The notes: generated by a model not told the origin, from the letters alone. DNA of 64,000 bases from Inquilinus limosus DSM 16000 (GCF_000423185.1 NZ_AUHM01000032.1:31001-95000); one strand, 5' to 3'; counted from the first letter of the stretch, positions 52,616 to 62,159 are shown. Made by a program: numbers and translations.

Positions 52616-54269
52616 GAGTCCGCTCCGGCCGCGCCGCGCGTGCGGACGCCGGGCTGGATCGCCGGGCTGGATACCGTGGTCGGCGCTCTCGTCGAAGTCC
52701 CTGCCGCGCTTCTGGTCCTGGCGGAGGTCGGCGTGCTGCTGGCCGGCGTGATCTGCCGTTATCTGCTGCACGAACCGCTGATCTGGTCAGACGAGTTCGC
52801 CTCGATCCTGTTCCTGTGGCTGGCCATGCTGGGATCGGTGGTCGCCCTGCGCCGCGGCGAGCATATGCGGATGACCGCCGTCATCGGCCCTGAAGCCCCG
52901 TCCGCGGGCCTTCCTCGACGTGGTCGCCATCGCCGCCGGGCTGGCTTCCTGGTCCTCGTGGTCGAGCCGGCCTATGAGTTCGCCGCCGACGAGGTCTGGG
53001 TGACCACGCCGGCGCTGGAGATCACGAACTCCTGGCGCGCGGCGGCGCTGCCGGTCGGGATGGGCCTGATGATCCTGGTCGGGCTGGTGCGGCTGATCCG
53101 GGTCGCCGACTGGCGTGATGCCGCGGCCGCCGTGCTGGCGGTGGCCGCCATCATCGGACTGGCGGCCCTCCTCGGCCCGTCGCTGCGGCCGCTCGGCAAC
53201 GCCAACGATCGAGATGACCGGCATGGCGCGGGCCATGGTCGCCTTCCTGGCGAGCCTGCTGGGCCATGTGCGCGGCGGGCTGTCCTATGTGCTGATCGGC
53301 GCCATGTATCTCGTCTCCGGCATCTCGGGGTCGAAGGCCGCCGACATGGCCGCCGTGGCGCCGGTCCTGTTCCCCGAGATGAAGGCGCGCGGGGCCAAGC
53401 CCGGCGACCTCGTGGCGCTGCTGTCGGCGACGGGGGCGCAGACCGAGACCATCCCGCCGTCGCTCGTCCTCATCACCATCGGGTCCGTGACCGGCGTCTC
53501 GATCGCGGCGCTGTTCACCGGCGGGCTGCTGCCGGCGGTGGTGCTCGGCCTCGCGCTGGCCGGGCTGGTCTGGTGGCGGTACCGGAACGAGGATCTGTCC
53601 AGCGTCCGGCGCGCGAGCGGAAGGGAGATCGGCAAGGCTTTCCTCGTCGCCCTGCCGGCCATCGCCCTGCCCTTCATCATCCGGGCGGCGGTGGTCGAGG
53701 GCGTCGCCACGGCGACCGAGGTCTCGACCATCGGCATCGTCTACGCCATAGCCGCGGGCCTGCTGGTCTATCGCCGCTTCGACTGGCGCCGGGTCTATCC
53801 GATGCTGGTCGACACCGCCTCGCTGTCCGGCGCGATCCTGCTGATCATCGGCGCCGCCACCGGCATGGCCTGGGCGCTGACCCAGTCCGGCTTCTCGACC
53901 CAGCTGGCGGCGCTGATGCGGGAGCTTCCGGGCGGCGTTCCCGCCTTCCTCGCGGTGTCGGTCATCGCCTTCGTGGTGCTGGGCTCCGTGCTCGAGGGCA
54001 TTCCGGCGATCGTCCTGTTCGGCCCGCTGCTGTTCCCGATCGCGCGGGAGGTCGGGGTGCACGAGGTGCACTATGCGATGGTGGTCATCCTGGCCATGGG
54101 GATCGGGCTGTTCGCGCCGCCCTTCGGCGTCGGCTACCACGCCGCCTGCGCGATCAGCCGGATTCATCCCGACGAGGGCATGCGGCCGATCGTCGGGTAT
54201 CTCATCGTGCTGGCGGTCGGCCTGATCGTGGTCGCGGCGGTGCCCTGGATCTCGATCGGCTTCCTGTGA
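52598..54269 (+). pseudogene. Damaged TRAP transporter DctQM fusion gene
   Basis: A DctQ-like small subunit (GVICRYLLHEPLIWSDEFAS, ALRRGEHMRM) runs from about 52630 in the frame of ATG 52598. Between about 52892 and 52944 the family sequence PRPRAFLDVVAIAAGLA is in another frame, after which the first frame resumes (FLVLVVEPAYEFA): two compensating indels. At about 53204-53210 the frame changes again and a DctM large subunit starts abruptly at IEMTGMARAMVAFLAS, lacking roughly the first 75-80 residues of the family, then continues intact to ISIGFL (54269). No DctP binding protein is nearby. Loss of the DctM N-terminal helices makes transport unlikely. Confidence 0.78.
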
Positions 54270-54323
54270 GGATGCCAGTGCATGGACCAGTCTGCGGACG
54301 CTGAGTGACGATCACGGCGAACC

Positions 54324-54596
54324 ATGGTCCATCCGCAGTTCAAGGTCCATTTCCGCCGGGCCCAGGTGACAGCGCATTGCGTGGCGGAGACTAGGCTCGT
54401 CTGGGCCGCCAACGCGGCGGGCGTCCGGCTGCAGACAGCCTGCGGCCAGGGCATCTGCGGCACGTGCCGCACCAGGTTGATCTCAGGAACCGTAGATATG
54501 AGCCACAAGAGCGGCATCAAACAGTACGAGATCGACCAGGGCTGGATCCTGGCCTGCCGCAGCTGCCCGCTCTCCGACATCGTGATCGATCGCTGA
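54324..54596 (+). CDS. Small [2Fe-2S] ferredoxin (possibly a detached reductase domain)
   Basis: 90 aa. Plant-type cluster ligands ACGQGICGTC plus a Cys in ILACRSC. The wording GIKQYEIDQGWILAC and PLSDIVIDR matches the C-terminal ferredoxin domain of flavin reductases such as VanB or hybrid-cluster-protein reductases, not free ferredoxins. No ribosome site is visible and no flavin/NAD domain precedes it. It follows the damaged TRAP gene by 54 bp, so it may be a remnant of a longer reductase gene or a functional stand-alone protein. Confidence 0.65.
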   Translation: MVHPQFKVHFRRAQVTAHCVAETRLVWAANAAGVRLQTACGQGICGTCRTRLISGTVDMSHKSGIKQYEIDQGWILACRSCPLSDIVIDR

Positions 54597-54684
54597 CCTG
54601 CCGCCGTCTCTCGCACGAACCGACGTCCAGCAAGCCCTTTCTCACACCAGCCGATCCAGCGATGCCGATGATTTCACCGCGCTG

Positions 54685-56406
54685 TCAGGGAACAGATGGA
54701 GCGCAGACGTAGCTCGCCGCCGAAAGCTTGTCGCCGCCGATATATCTCGGATAGTTCGGAAAACGGCACATCGGCCGCGCCGCCTGCACCGCGAAGGGCG
54801 GCACCGTCGATTTCATCACCTGGATCAGCGTGTCGGCGGGCGGCTCGCCGGCGGTGACCCAGCGGTCCAGCGGATCGAGCAGGTCGACCATGGTCGGTAC
54901 CGGCGTGCCGTCGGTCACGCTGACGGCCGGGCCGGTGTGGGTCGAGGCCGGCGAGATGTACAGCCGCGCGGACGTCTCCACGGTCTCATGACCGAGCTTC
55001 GCGATGACCGCGTTGAAGTAGTTGATCCCGGCCAGCGGACTCTGCGCCAGATCGCCCATGTTCTCGCGGATGATCAGCTTGCCGCCTCGGGCGAAGAAGG
55101 TGGACAGGTCGGGGTTCGACGAGTCGATAATCTCGGAGACCTGCTGCAACCGGGACTGGAAATCCTTCGGGTCGAAGCGGCTCGGATCGAAATCCGGGTC
55201 CTTCGCCACGAAGAAGCGCACGAAGTTGGCGCCGTACAGCCATTGCTGCGCCGCGCTCGACGGGTCCACCGCGACGGTCGGCGCCGCCGTCCCGGTGACC
55301 CACCGCGTCATCGTGGCGTTCTTCGGATCGGGGGTGGTCTCGTTGCCGTAGAGCCACTGCGGATAGGTCGCCAGCCCGTTCGCGACGGGGAACGGCAGGG
55401 TATAGGGCGAATGCACTGCCGAGACGGTTTCGATCTGCGCGTCGGACAGGCAGTGGCCTCCGGCATCGGCGCCGTCCGGGCAGCGCAGCTTCTGCAGGTC
55501 GACGTGGGCCGGACAGGCGAGATAATTGTTGACCACCCCGTCGGCGAGCCCATCGAGCGCGTCGCAGGCATCCGAGACGAACCTCGCCAGGGTCACGACC
55601 TTGTCCGGCCCCATCCACCCGCCGCGAAGCTGGGGCCGCTGATGGGGGATGTAGGACTGGAACAGCATCGACAGCTGCACGACCGGGACGACGCTGACCA
55701 CGCCGTCGTAGTCGGCGGGGAAGCGCTGCGCCATGGTCAGCCCCTCGCGCCCGCCCTCGGACCCGCCGAAATAGTAGAGCCGGGAGGGCCCGCGCCGATA
55801 GAACGAGCGCATGACGGTCACGGCCACGTCCCTCACCTTCTTGTATGAGGCGTAGCCGTAGTTGATCAGCATCTCGTCGTTGAGGCCGAACGCGCCGATA
55901 CGGTCCGGCGCGAAGGCCGACGCCTGATGCCCTGAATCCGTGCCGAGGGTGGCATAGCCGCGGGTCAGCGGCAGCGGATCGCCGGGAGCGGCATCGCGCA
56001 ACGGCGCCAGCCCGGTGATCAGCGTGCCGTTGTAGCCGCCACCGCCATACTGCAGCGCTTTGCCGTTCCAGGCGATCGGCAGATTGACCTGGAAGTTGAT
56101 CGGTTGTGCCGCGGAGTCGACCGGGGCGATGGCGCCCAGCACCTTGCAGTGGTCCGGCGTGGCCAGGACCGTCTTGCCATCGGAGACCGATTGCGGCGCG
56201 GCCGGGACGAAGGTCGCGGAGACGATCGCCGCCGGGCCGCTGGGCAGCCCGATGGCCGAGGGCGGAATGGCCTGCCCGGCGAGGCCGGGGCACGCCGCCT
56301 TCAACTCATCGGCGCCCGGTACATCGGTCTGCGCCTGGGCCGTACCCGCCATGAGCACGATCGCGGCGACGGTGCAGAAGCGCACTCGACGGATCACCAT
56401 CTTCAT
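54685..56406 (-). CDS. Tannase/feruloyl-esterase family hydrolase, exported
   Basis: 573 aa from ATG 56406 (GGGGGGAAG upstream). Signal peptide to about residue 26 (core FCTVAAIVLMAGTAQA). Nucleophile Ser in YYFGGSEGGREGLTM, the Ca-binding-like DACDALDGLADGVVNN loop, and catalytic His in ISPASTHTGPA. In the family the Ser and His are each next to a Cys (GCSxGG, GxxHC) forming a disulfide; here both positions are Gly and Thr. Several other Cys pairs remain. Located behind the ben-cat genes, it probably cleaves aromatic esters in the periplasm, feeding aromatic acids to the carrier next door. Confidence 0.87.
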   Translation of the reverse strand: MKMVIRRVRFCTVAAIVLMAGTAQAQTDVPGADELKAACPGLAGQAIPPSAIGLPSGPAAIVSATFVPAAPQSVSDGKTVLATPDHCKVLGAIAPVDSAAQPINFQVNLPIAWNGKALQYGGGGYNGTLITGLAPLRDAAPGDPLPLTRGYATLGTDSGHQASAFAPDRIGAFGLNDEMLINYGYASYKKVRDVAVTVMRSFYRRGPSRLYYFGGSEGGREGLTMAQRFPADYDGVVSVVPVVQLSMLFQSYIPHQRPQLRGGWMGPDKVVTLARFVSDACDALDGLADGVVNNYLACPAHVDLQKLRCPDGADAGGHCLSDAQIETVSAVHSPYTLPFPVANGLATYPQWLYGNETTPDPKNATMTRWVTGTAAPTVAVDPSSAAQQWLYGANFVRFFVAKDPDFDPSRFDPKDFQSRLQQVSEIIDSSNPDLSTFFARGGKLIIRENMGDLAQSPLAGINYFNAVIAKLGHETVETSARLYISPASTHTGPAVSVTDGTPVPTMVDLLDPLDRWVTAGEPPADTLIQVMKSTVPPFAVQAARPMCRFPNYPRYIGGDKLSAASYVCAPSVP

Positions 56407-56444
56407 CCGGCTTCCCCCCGCAAAGAGTCGAACGGCGCATCCTC

Positions 56445-57806
56445 TCATGCTGCGGTCTCGGACATCGCGGCGACACTGGCAGCGGCAGCCGGTGTCCGGC
56501 CCCGCAGCCGGCCCTTGGCCAGCATGCCGGCCGCGGCGATCAGCGCCGGGACCGCGGCGACGCTGAAGACGGTGGCGAGATCCCAGCCGAGGGAGAGCAG
56601 GACGCCGCCGACCATGGAGCCCAGGATCGAGCCGGTGCGGCCGACGGCGTTGGCCCAGCTGACCCCGGTGGCCCGACTGGCGGTCGGGTAATAAGCGGCG
56701 GCCAGGGCGTTGATGCCGACCTGCGATCCGGCCACGCCGAAACCGGCGCCGAAGATCCCCAGCATCAGCAGCCAGGGCGAGGCCGCGGCGCTGCCCAGCA
56801 GCACGATGAAGGCCGCGGCGGCGAGGTAGGAGGCGGCGAGCACGCGGTGCGGCTCGAACCGGTCCATCAGCCGGCCGATGGCGACGGCGCCGATGGTGCC
56901 GCCGGTCGCCAGCAGCGCCGCCATCAGCGAGGCCCGCCCCAGCGACCAGCCGGCGCTGGTGATCAGCAGCGGCAGCCAGCTCGACAGCAGGTAGAACACC
57001 AGGAGGCTCATGAAGAAGGTCAGCCACAGGAAGATCGTGCCGGCGCCGCGGCCTTCGGCGAAGAGCTGGACGATCGGCAGGCCCTTGGCCTTGCCGGCCC
57101 GGGCGAACTCGACCCCGGCAAAATCCTCGGCCGGCGCGATCCGGCGCAGCACCGCGGCGATCCGGTCGGCGCGGCCCTCGCGCAGCGTCAGGTAGCGGGC
57201 CGATTCCGGCAGCGCCAGCCACAGCACCGGGACCAGGGCGATCGGCAGCACGCCGCCCAGCACCAGGAGGCCCTGCCAACCATAGGCAGCGACGATCTGC
57301 GAGGCGGCCAGGCCGGCGACCGCCGAGCCGATGGTGAAGCCGCAGAACATCAGGGTGACCAGCGTGGCGCGGCGGCGTTCCGGGCAATATTCGGCGGTCA
57401 GGGTGATGGCGCTGGGCATGGCGCCGCCGAGGCCGAGGCCGGTGACGAAGCGCCACAGCGTCAGCTCCTCGACCGTTCCCGCCGTGGCCGAAGCCAGGCT
57501 GGCGCCGCCGAAGGCCAGCGTGGTCAGGATCAGCACCGATTTGCGCCCGATCCGGTCGGCCAGCGGCCCGAACAGGAAGGCGCCGAGCATCAGCCCGAAC
57601 AGCCCGGCGCCGAACAGCGGCGCCAGCTGCGCCGGCGTCACGCCCCAGCCCGCCTTCAGCGCCGGGGCGATGAAGCCGATCGCCGCGGTGTCGAAGCCGT
57701 CGATCGCCACCACCAGGAAGCAGAGGGCGACGACCGAGATCTGAAACCGCGACAGCGGCTGCGAGTTGATGACGTCCTGGACGTCCATGATGCGCGATTG
57801 CGCCAT
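56445..57806 (-). CDS. MFS aromatic acid:H+ symporter (BenK/PcaK type)
   Basis: 453 aa, 12 helices. Aromatic-acid symporter signature DGFDTAAIGFIAPAL in helix 1, MFS motif GPLADRIGRKSVL between helices 2-3, and the mid-loop after helix 6 (ALPESARYL). Very likely takes up benzoate or a related aromatic acid. It lies between catC and the esterase gene in the same orientation, with 48 bp to catC. Confidence 0.9.
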   Translation of the reverse strand: MAQSRIMDVQDVINSQPLSRFQISVVALCFLVVAIDGFDTAAIGFIAPALKAGWGVTPAQLAPLFGAGLFGLMLGAFLFGPLADRIGRKSVLILTTLAFGGASLASATAGTVEELTLWRFVTGLGLGGAMPSAITLTAEYCPERRRATLVTLMFCGFTIGSAVAGLAASQIVAAYGWQGLLVLGGVLPIALVPVLWLALPESARYLTLREGRADRIAAVLRRIAPAEDFAGVEFARAGKAKGLPIVQLFAEGRGAGTIFLWLTFFMSLLVFYLLSSWLPLLITSAGWSLGRASLMAALLATGGTIGAVAIGRLMDRFEPHRVLAASYLAAAAFIVLLGSAAASPWLLMLGIFGAGFGVAGSQVGINALAAAYYPTASRATGVSWANAVGRTGSILGSMVGGVLLSLGWDLATVFSVAAVPALIAAAGMLAKGRLRGRTPAAAASVAAMSETAA

Positions 57807-57854
57807 GGCGAAAACCTCCCTTGCTGATTGTCGTTGGTGGTGCGCCGCGAGAGC

Positions 57855-58133
57855 TCAGCCGATCGCCGAGGGGTGTCGGGCGAGCGGCGTGACCTCGATG
57901 GCCATGAAGGGGAACAGCGGCAGGGTCGACAGGATCGCGTGCAGCTCGTCGTGATCCGCGACGTCGAAGATGCTGACATTGGCGTAGCGCCCGGCGACCC
58001 GCCACAGATGCCGCCACTTGCCGGCGCGCTGGAGTTCCTCGGCCCGCGCCTTCTCCTCGGCCTTCAGCCGCTCGAACCGGGCCGGGTCGACATCGTGCGG
58101 CACCCGCACATCCATCTGGACGTGGTAGAGCAT
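57855..58133 (-). CDS. catC: Muconolactone delta-isomerase
   Basis: 92 aa, the family's usual length. Start MLYHVQMDVRVPHD, then LKAEEKARAEELQRAGKW, HLWRVAGRYANVSIFDV and LPLFPFMAIEVTPLARHPS. Converts muconolactone to 3-oxoadipate enol-lactone. 12 bp after catB. Confidence 0.95.
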   Translation of the reverse strand: MLYHVQMDVRVPHDVDPARFERLKAEEKARAEELQRAGKWRHLWRVAGRYANVSIFDVADHDELHAILSTLPLFPFMAIEVTPLARHPSAIG

Positions 58134-58145
58134 GGCCCCTCCTCC

Positions 58146-59303
58146 TCAGGCGCGCGCGTAGCGGCGCAGCTTGTCGCGATCGAGCGTGACGCCGATGCCG
58201 GGGCCGGCCGGCAGCAGCAGGTGGAAATCCTCGAAGCGCAGCGGCTCGGCCACGAGGTCGTCGGTCAGGATTTGAGGCCCGAAATGCTCGCAGCCCCAGC
58301 CCAGCTCGCGCAGCCCGGCAAAGGCCTGCAGATGCGCCGCGGCGCCGATCGAGCTTTCGAGCAGGCAGCCGCCATAGAGGCCGATCCCCGCCGCCTCGGC
58401 CACCGCCGCGACCTTGCGCGTGTTCAGAAGGCCGCCATGCTTGACCAGCTTCAGCGACACCACATCGGCGGCGGCGGCCTCGGCGACGGCCAGCATGTCA
58501 TGCGCCGAGAACACGCATTCATCGGCCATCAGCGGCACGCCGGAGCGGGCGCGCAGCCGCGCCATGCCGGCGATGTTCCAGGCCGGCAGCGGCTGCTCCA
58601 CCAGGCGGATGCCGAGCTCGGCCAGGACCGGCAGGCAATGCGCGGCGGTGGTCTCGTCCCAGGCCTGGTTGGCGTCGACGATCAGCGCCGCCCGGTCGCC
58701 CAGCACGCCGGCCAGGCGGCGCAGCCGGGCCAGATCCGCCGCCGGGTCCTGGGCGCCGATCTTGACCTTGAAGGTGCGGTGCAGCCGGGCCGCCAGCTTG
58801 CCCTCCGCCTCCTCGATCTCCTGCCCCGGATCGCCCGAGGCCAGCGTCCACAGCACCGGGATGCGGTCGCGCACCACGCCGCCGAGCAGCAGGCTGGCGG
58901 GCACGCCGAGGCTGCGGCCGACGGCGTCGAACAGGGCGGTCTCGATCGCCGATTTGGCCGCGGTGTTGCGCTTGGCCGCCGCATCCATCCTCGCGCCCGC
59001 CGCCTCGAACCGGTCGGCGCGCAGGCCGACCAGCGCCGGGGCCAGGTAGCGGTCGACCGCCGCCTTGATGCTCTCGACGCTCTCCTCGCTCCAGCGCGGG
59101 CCGCCCAGGGTCGCCGCCTCGCCGACGCCCTCCGCGCCGTTGGCCAGGCGCAGCTCGACCACGACGTAGCTCTGCGCCGTCACCGACAGCGAGGACAGCT
59201 TGTGCCGCCGCCGGGTCGGCACGTCGACGATGGTGCTGCGGATCTCGGCGATGGCGAGATCGCGGGCGAGATCGCCGGTCGGCAGCGCCAGGGTGTCAGG
59301 CAT
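58146..59303 (-). CDS. catB: Muconate cycloisomerase
   Basis: 385 aa enolase-superfamily enzyme. Catalytic FKVKIGAQD (K-x-K), metal ligands in LIVDANQAW, RLVEQPL and LMADECV, and second-side Lys in VSLKLVKHGG, all as in muconate lactonizing enzymes. Turns cis,cis-muconate into muconolactone. 30 bp after catA. The final Glu (LLESSIG) is present. Confidence 0.95.
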   Translation of the reverse strand: MPDTLALPTGDLARDLAIAEIRSTIVDVPTRRRHKLSSLSVTAQSYVVVELRLANGAEGVGEAATLGGPRWSEESVESIKAAVDRYLAPALVGLRADRFEAAGARMDAAAKRNTAAKSAIETALFDAVGRSLGVPASLLLGGVVRDRIPVLWTLASGDPGQEIEEAEGKLAARLHRTFKVKIGAQDPAADLARLRRLAGVLGDRAALIVDANQAWDETTAAHCLPVLAELGIRLVEQPLPAWNIAGMARLRARSGVPLMADECVFSAHDMLAVAEAAAADVVSLKLVKHGGLLNTRKVAAVAEAAGIGLYGGCLLESSIGAAAHLQAFAGLRELGWGCEHFGPQILTDDLVAEPLRFEDFHLLLPAGPGIGVTLDRDKLRRYARA

Positions 59304-59333
59304 GATCGGGGCCTCGATGGAGCGATGGGACGG

Positions 59334-60263
59334 TCAGGCCGCCTCGGCGTGCGCGCGGTGCACGACCGTGCCGGGCGCGTTCTCGGCCTCACGGTTGAGG
59401 ACGAAGTCGAAGGTGATCCGGGCGAAGGGCGCATTCAGGCCGCGGGCATGGATTTCGGCCGCATCGTCGATGCGCTGCACCGCCGGGATCAGCCCGTCGC
59501 GGGTGGCGAAGGCGAAGTCGTCGTGCAGATACGCGTCGCCGTCGATGTTGATCTGGGTGGTGAGCTTGCGGTGGCCCGGCGCCGAGACGAAAAAGTGGAT
59601 GTGGGCTGGGCGGCGGCCATGGCGGCCGAGCCGGTCGAGCAGCTTCTGCGTCGGCCCGTCCGGCGGGCAGGCGTAGCCCGAAGGCAGGATCGAGCGGAAG
59701 CGGTAACGCCCTTCGGCGTCCGTCTCAATCCGCCGGCGCAGGTTGTACTTCGCCTGCGATGGATCGAAGAAGGAATAGCCGCCCAGCGTGTTGGCGTGCC
59801 AGACGTCGACGACCGCCCCCGGGACCGGGTTGCCGTCGGCGTCTCGCACCTGGCCGTCCATGAGCAGCACCTCGCCCGTCTCGCTGCCGTCGTCGAGCCG
59901 GGCCTCGCCCTTCGACAGCGGCGCGCCGGCGACATAGAGCGGGCCTTCGATCGTGCGCGGCGTGCCGCCCTCGATCCCGGCCTTCCGCTCCGCCTCGTCC
60001 ATCCGCAGGTCCAGGAAGGTCTCGAGGCCGAGGCCCGGGACCAGCAGCCCCACCTCATTGGCCTGTCCAAGAGACGTCAGGTAGCTCATGGCCGACCAGA
60101 ACTCGTCCGGCTGGACGTCGAAATCCTCGATCGTGCGGAACAGATCGGACACGACGCGGTGCACGATCTGCTTCAGCCGCGCATCCCCGGCGTCGTGGCC
60201 GAGACCGCTGACCTTGTCGAGCAGCGACTGGACCTCGGGGCTGTTCAGCAGGCTGTCACTCAT
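59334..60263 (-). CDS. catA: Catechol 1,2-dioxygenase (intradiol)
   Basis: 309 aa. N-terminal helical dimerisation domain, then the catalytic domain with Fe(III) ligands Tyr163 (LGGYSFFD), Tyr197 (LPSGYACPP), His221 and His223 (RPAHIHFF). Also GPLYVAGAP and GNPVPGAVVDVWHAN of the family. Opens the ring of catechol made by BenABC/BenD. Close to the 311-aa Acinetobacter CatA in length. Confidence 0.96.
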   Translation of the reverse strand: MSDSLLNSPEVQSLLDKVSGLGHDAGDARLKQIVHRVVSDLFRTIEDFDVQPDEFWSAMSYLTSLGQANEVGLLVPGLGLETFLDLRMDEAERKAGIEGGTPRTIEGPLYVAGAPLSKGEARLDDGSETGEVLLMDGQVRDADGNPVPGAVVDVWHANTLGGYSFFDPSQAKYNLRRRIETDAEGRYRFRSILPSGYACPPDGPTQKLLDRLGRHGRRPAHIHFFVSAPGHRKLTTQINIDGDAYLHDDFAFATRDGLIPAVQRIDDAAEIHARGLNAPFARITFDFVLNREAENAPGTVVHRAHAEAA

Positions 60264-60320
60264 GACGTTCTCCTCCGTGATCGCCGCTCGCGGCGGCTTC
60301 GTGCTGTCTGGTGGGGGCCG

Positions 60321-61097
60321 TCAGCCGAGATCCCCGCCGGCCACCGGCAGGGTGACGCCGGTGATGTAGGAGGCCTCGTCCGAGGCCAGGAACAGGATCG
60401 CCGCCGCCTGCTCCTCCGCGGTGCCGTAGCGGTGCATCAGGCTGGAGAAGACGGTCTGGTCGACCACCTCGCGCCACCACCCGGCCTCGTGCTCGTCCGG
60501 CGGCGCCGGGTTGCGTGGGATGCGCCGCGGCGGGGCTTCGGTGCCACCCGGGGCGACGCCGCAGACGCGGATGCCGTGGCCGGCATATTCGAAGGCGAGG
60601 CAGGCGGTGATCGCGTTCACCCCGCCCTTGGCCGCGGCATAGGGCACGCGGTTGACGCCGCGGGTGGCGACCGAGGAGACGTTGACGATCACGCCCCCGC
60701 CCTGCGCCAGCATCGCCGGCAGCACGGCGCGGCAACTCCACAGCGTCGGGAACAGCGAGCGGCGGATCTCCGCCTCGATCTGCGCCTCCTGGTACTCGGC
60801 GTAGGGCCGGGCCCAGATCGTGCCGCCGACATTGTTGACCAGGATGTCGACCCGCCCGAACCGCGCCCGCGTCCGCTCCACCGCAGTGGTCGCGCCGCCG
60901 AACGTCTCCAGGTCGGCGATCACGGTCAGCGCCTCGGCGCCTTCGGCCGCCGCCTCCTGCCGCACCTCCTCGACCAGCTCGGACCGGTCGACCAGGGCGA
61001 CGCGCCCGCCCTCCCGGGCCAGCCGCAGGGCGACGGTGCGGCCGATACCTTGCGCCGCCCCGGTCACCATCGCCACCTTGCCGGCGAACCGGGTCAT
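60321..61097 (-). CDS. benD: Benzoate cis-diol dehydrogenase (SDR)
   Basis: 258 aa short-chain dehydrogenase. NAD motif TGAAQGIG, VNNVGGTIWARPY, catalytic Tyr-x-x-x-Lys in VPYAAAKGGV, Ser in NVSSVATRG. NNVGGTIWARPY and YITGVTLPVAGG are BenD-type wording. Oxidises the cis-diol carboxylate to catechol with CO2 release. Starts 1 bp after the benC stop. Confidence 0.94.
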   Translation of the reverse strand: MTRFAGKVAMVTGAAQGIGRTVALRLAREGGRVALVDRSELVEEVRQEAAAEGAEALTVIADLETFGGATTAVERTRARFGRVDILVNNVGGTIWARPYAEYQEAQIEAEIRRSLFPTLWSCRAVLPAMLAQGGGVIVNVSSVATRGVNRVPYAAAKGGVNAITACLAFEYAGHGIRVCGVAPGGTEAPPRRIPRNPAPPDEHEAGWWREVVDQTVFSSLMHRYGTAEEQAAAILFLASDEASYITGVTLPVAGGDLG

Positions 61098-61098
61098 C

Positions 61099-62133
61099 TC
61101 ACGCCGCCTGCCGGCGGGACGCGTCGGCGGACGCGCTGGGCGAGAACTTCTCGGTGTAGAAGTTGGCAGGCTTGATGCCCTGCTCGCCGAGCCAGCCGCG
61201 GACCGCGTCGACCATCGGCGGCGGGCCGCAGAGATAGATGTCGACCTCGCCGCCGTTCAGCCGGCCGGCCTCGATGTGATGGGTGACGTAGCCCTTGCGC
61301 GGATGGGCGCTGTCCGCCGCCGCGACACAGGTGGCGAAGGTGAAGCCCGGAATCCGGGCGGCGAACGCCTCCAACCGGTCGACCGCCACGAGATCCGCGT
61401 CATTGGTGACGCCGTAGACCAGATGGACCGGATGCCCGCCGGTGCCGGCCTCGGCCAGCCGCCCGAGCATCGACAGGAACGGCGCCAAGCCGGTGCCGCC
61501 GGCCAGGAACAGCAGCGGCCGCCTCACCTCGCGCAGGTAGAAGCTGCCCTCCGGCCCGCTGAAGCCGATAGCCATGCCCGGCTCGGCGCGGTCGCGCAGG
61601 AAGCCGCTCATCAGCCCGCCCGGGATGTCCCGGACCAGGAAGGACAGCCGGTCCGAGCCCGGTGCCGAGCTGAAGGAATAGGCGCGCCGCTGGTCGGTGC
61701 CCGGCACCTGGACGTTGACGTACTGCCCCGGCAGGAAGCCGAAGCCGTCCGTCCCTTCGAGCGAGAAGGCGATGGTGGTGTCGGACAGCCGGTCGACCGA
61801 GACGAGGCGGGTCTCGACCGACTGCCGACCGGTCTTGCACAGCTGCGACGAGGCGGCGACCGCGACGACCAGGTCCGACTTCGGCCGCGCCTGGCAGGCC
61901 AGCGCCAGCCCCTCGGCCGCCTCCTCCGCCGTCAGCGCGTCGTCGATGTAGCTGCCGCCGTCATAGGCGCCGGATTCGACCCGGCATTTGCAGGTGCCGC
62001 AGGCGCCGTCGCGGCAGTCCAGCGGGATGTTGATGCCGACGCGGTACGAGGCGTCGGCGACGGTCTCGCCGGGGCGCGCCTCGACGAAGCGGGTGACGCC
62101 GTCCTCGAAATTGAGCGCGATGGTGTGGCTCAT
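61099..62133 (-). CDS. benC: Benzoate 1,2-dioxygenase reductase component
   Basis: 344 aa. N-terminal [2Fe-2S] domain with CRDGACGTCKC and ALACQ; FAD-binding RAYSFSS; NAD-binding FLAGGTGLAPFL and the C-terminal LCGPPPMVDAV. Transfers electrons from NADH to the BenAB oxygenase. 26 bp after benB. Confidence 0.95.
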   Translation of the reverse strand: MSHTIALNFEDGVTRFVEARPGETVADASYRVGINIPLDCRDGACGTCKCRVESGAYDGGSYIDDALTAEEAAEGLALACQARPKSDLVVAVAASSQLCKTGRQSVETRLVSVDRLSDTTIAFSLEGTDGFGFLPGQYVNVQVPGTDQRRAYSFSSAPGSDRLSFLVRDIPGGLMSGFLRDRAEPGMAIGFSGPEGSFYLREVRRPLLFLAGGTGLAPFLSMLGRLAEAGTGGHPVHLVYGVTNDADLVAVDRLEAFAARIPGFTFATCVAAADSAHPRKGYVTHHIEAGRLNGGEVDIYLCGPPPMVDAVRGWLGEQGIKPANFYTEKFSPSASADASRRQAA

Positions 62134-62159
62134 GGCTCCGATCCTCCGGTCGCGCGCGG

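Noticed and set aside
57807..61175. 1115-codon plus-strand frame opposite catCBA-benD
   Set aside because: Antisense shadow; the minus-strand genes carry full catalytic motifs and expected lengths.
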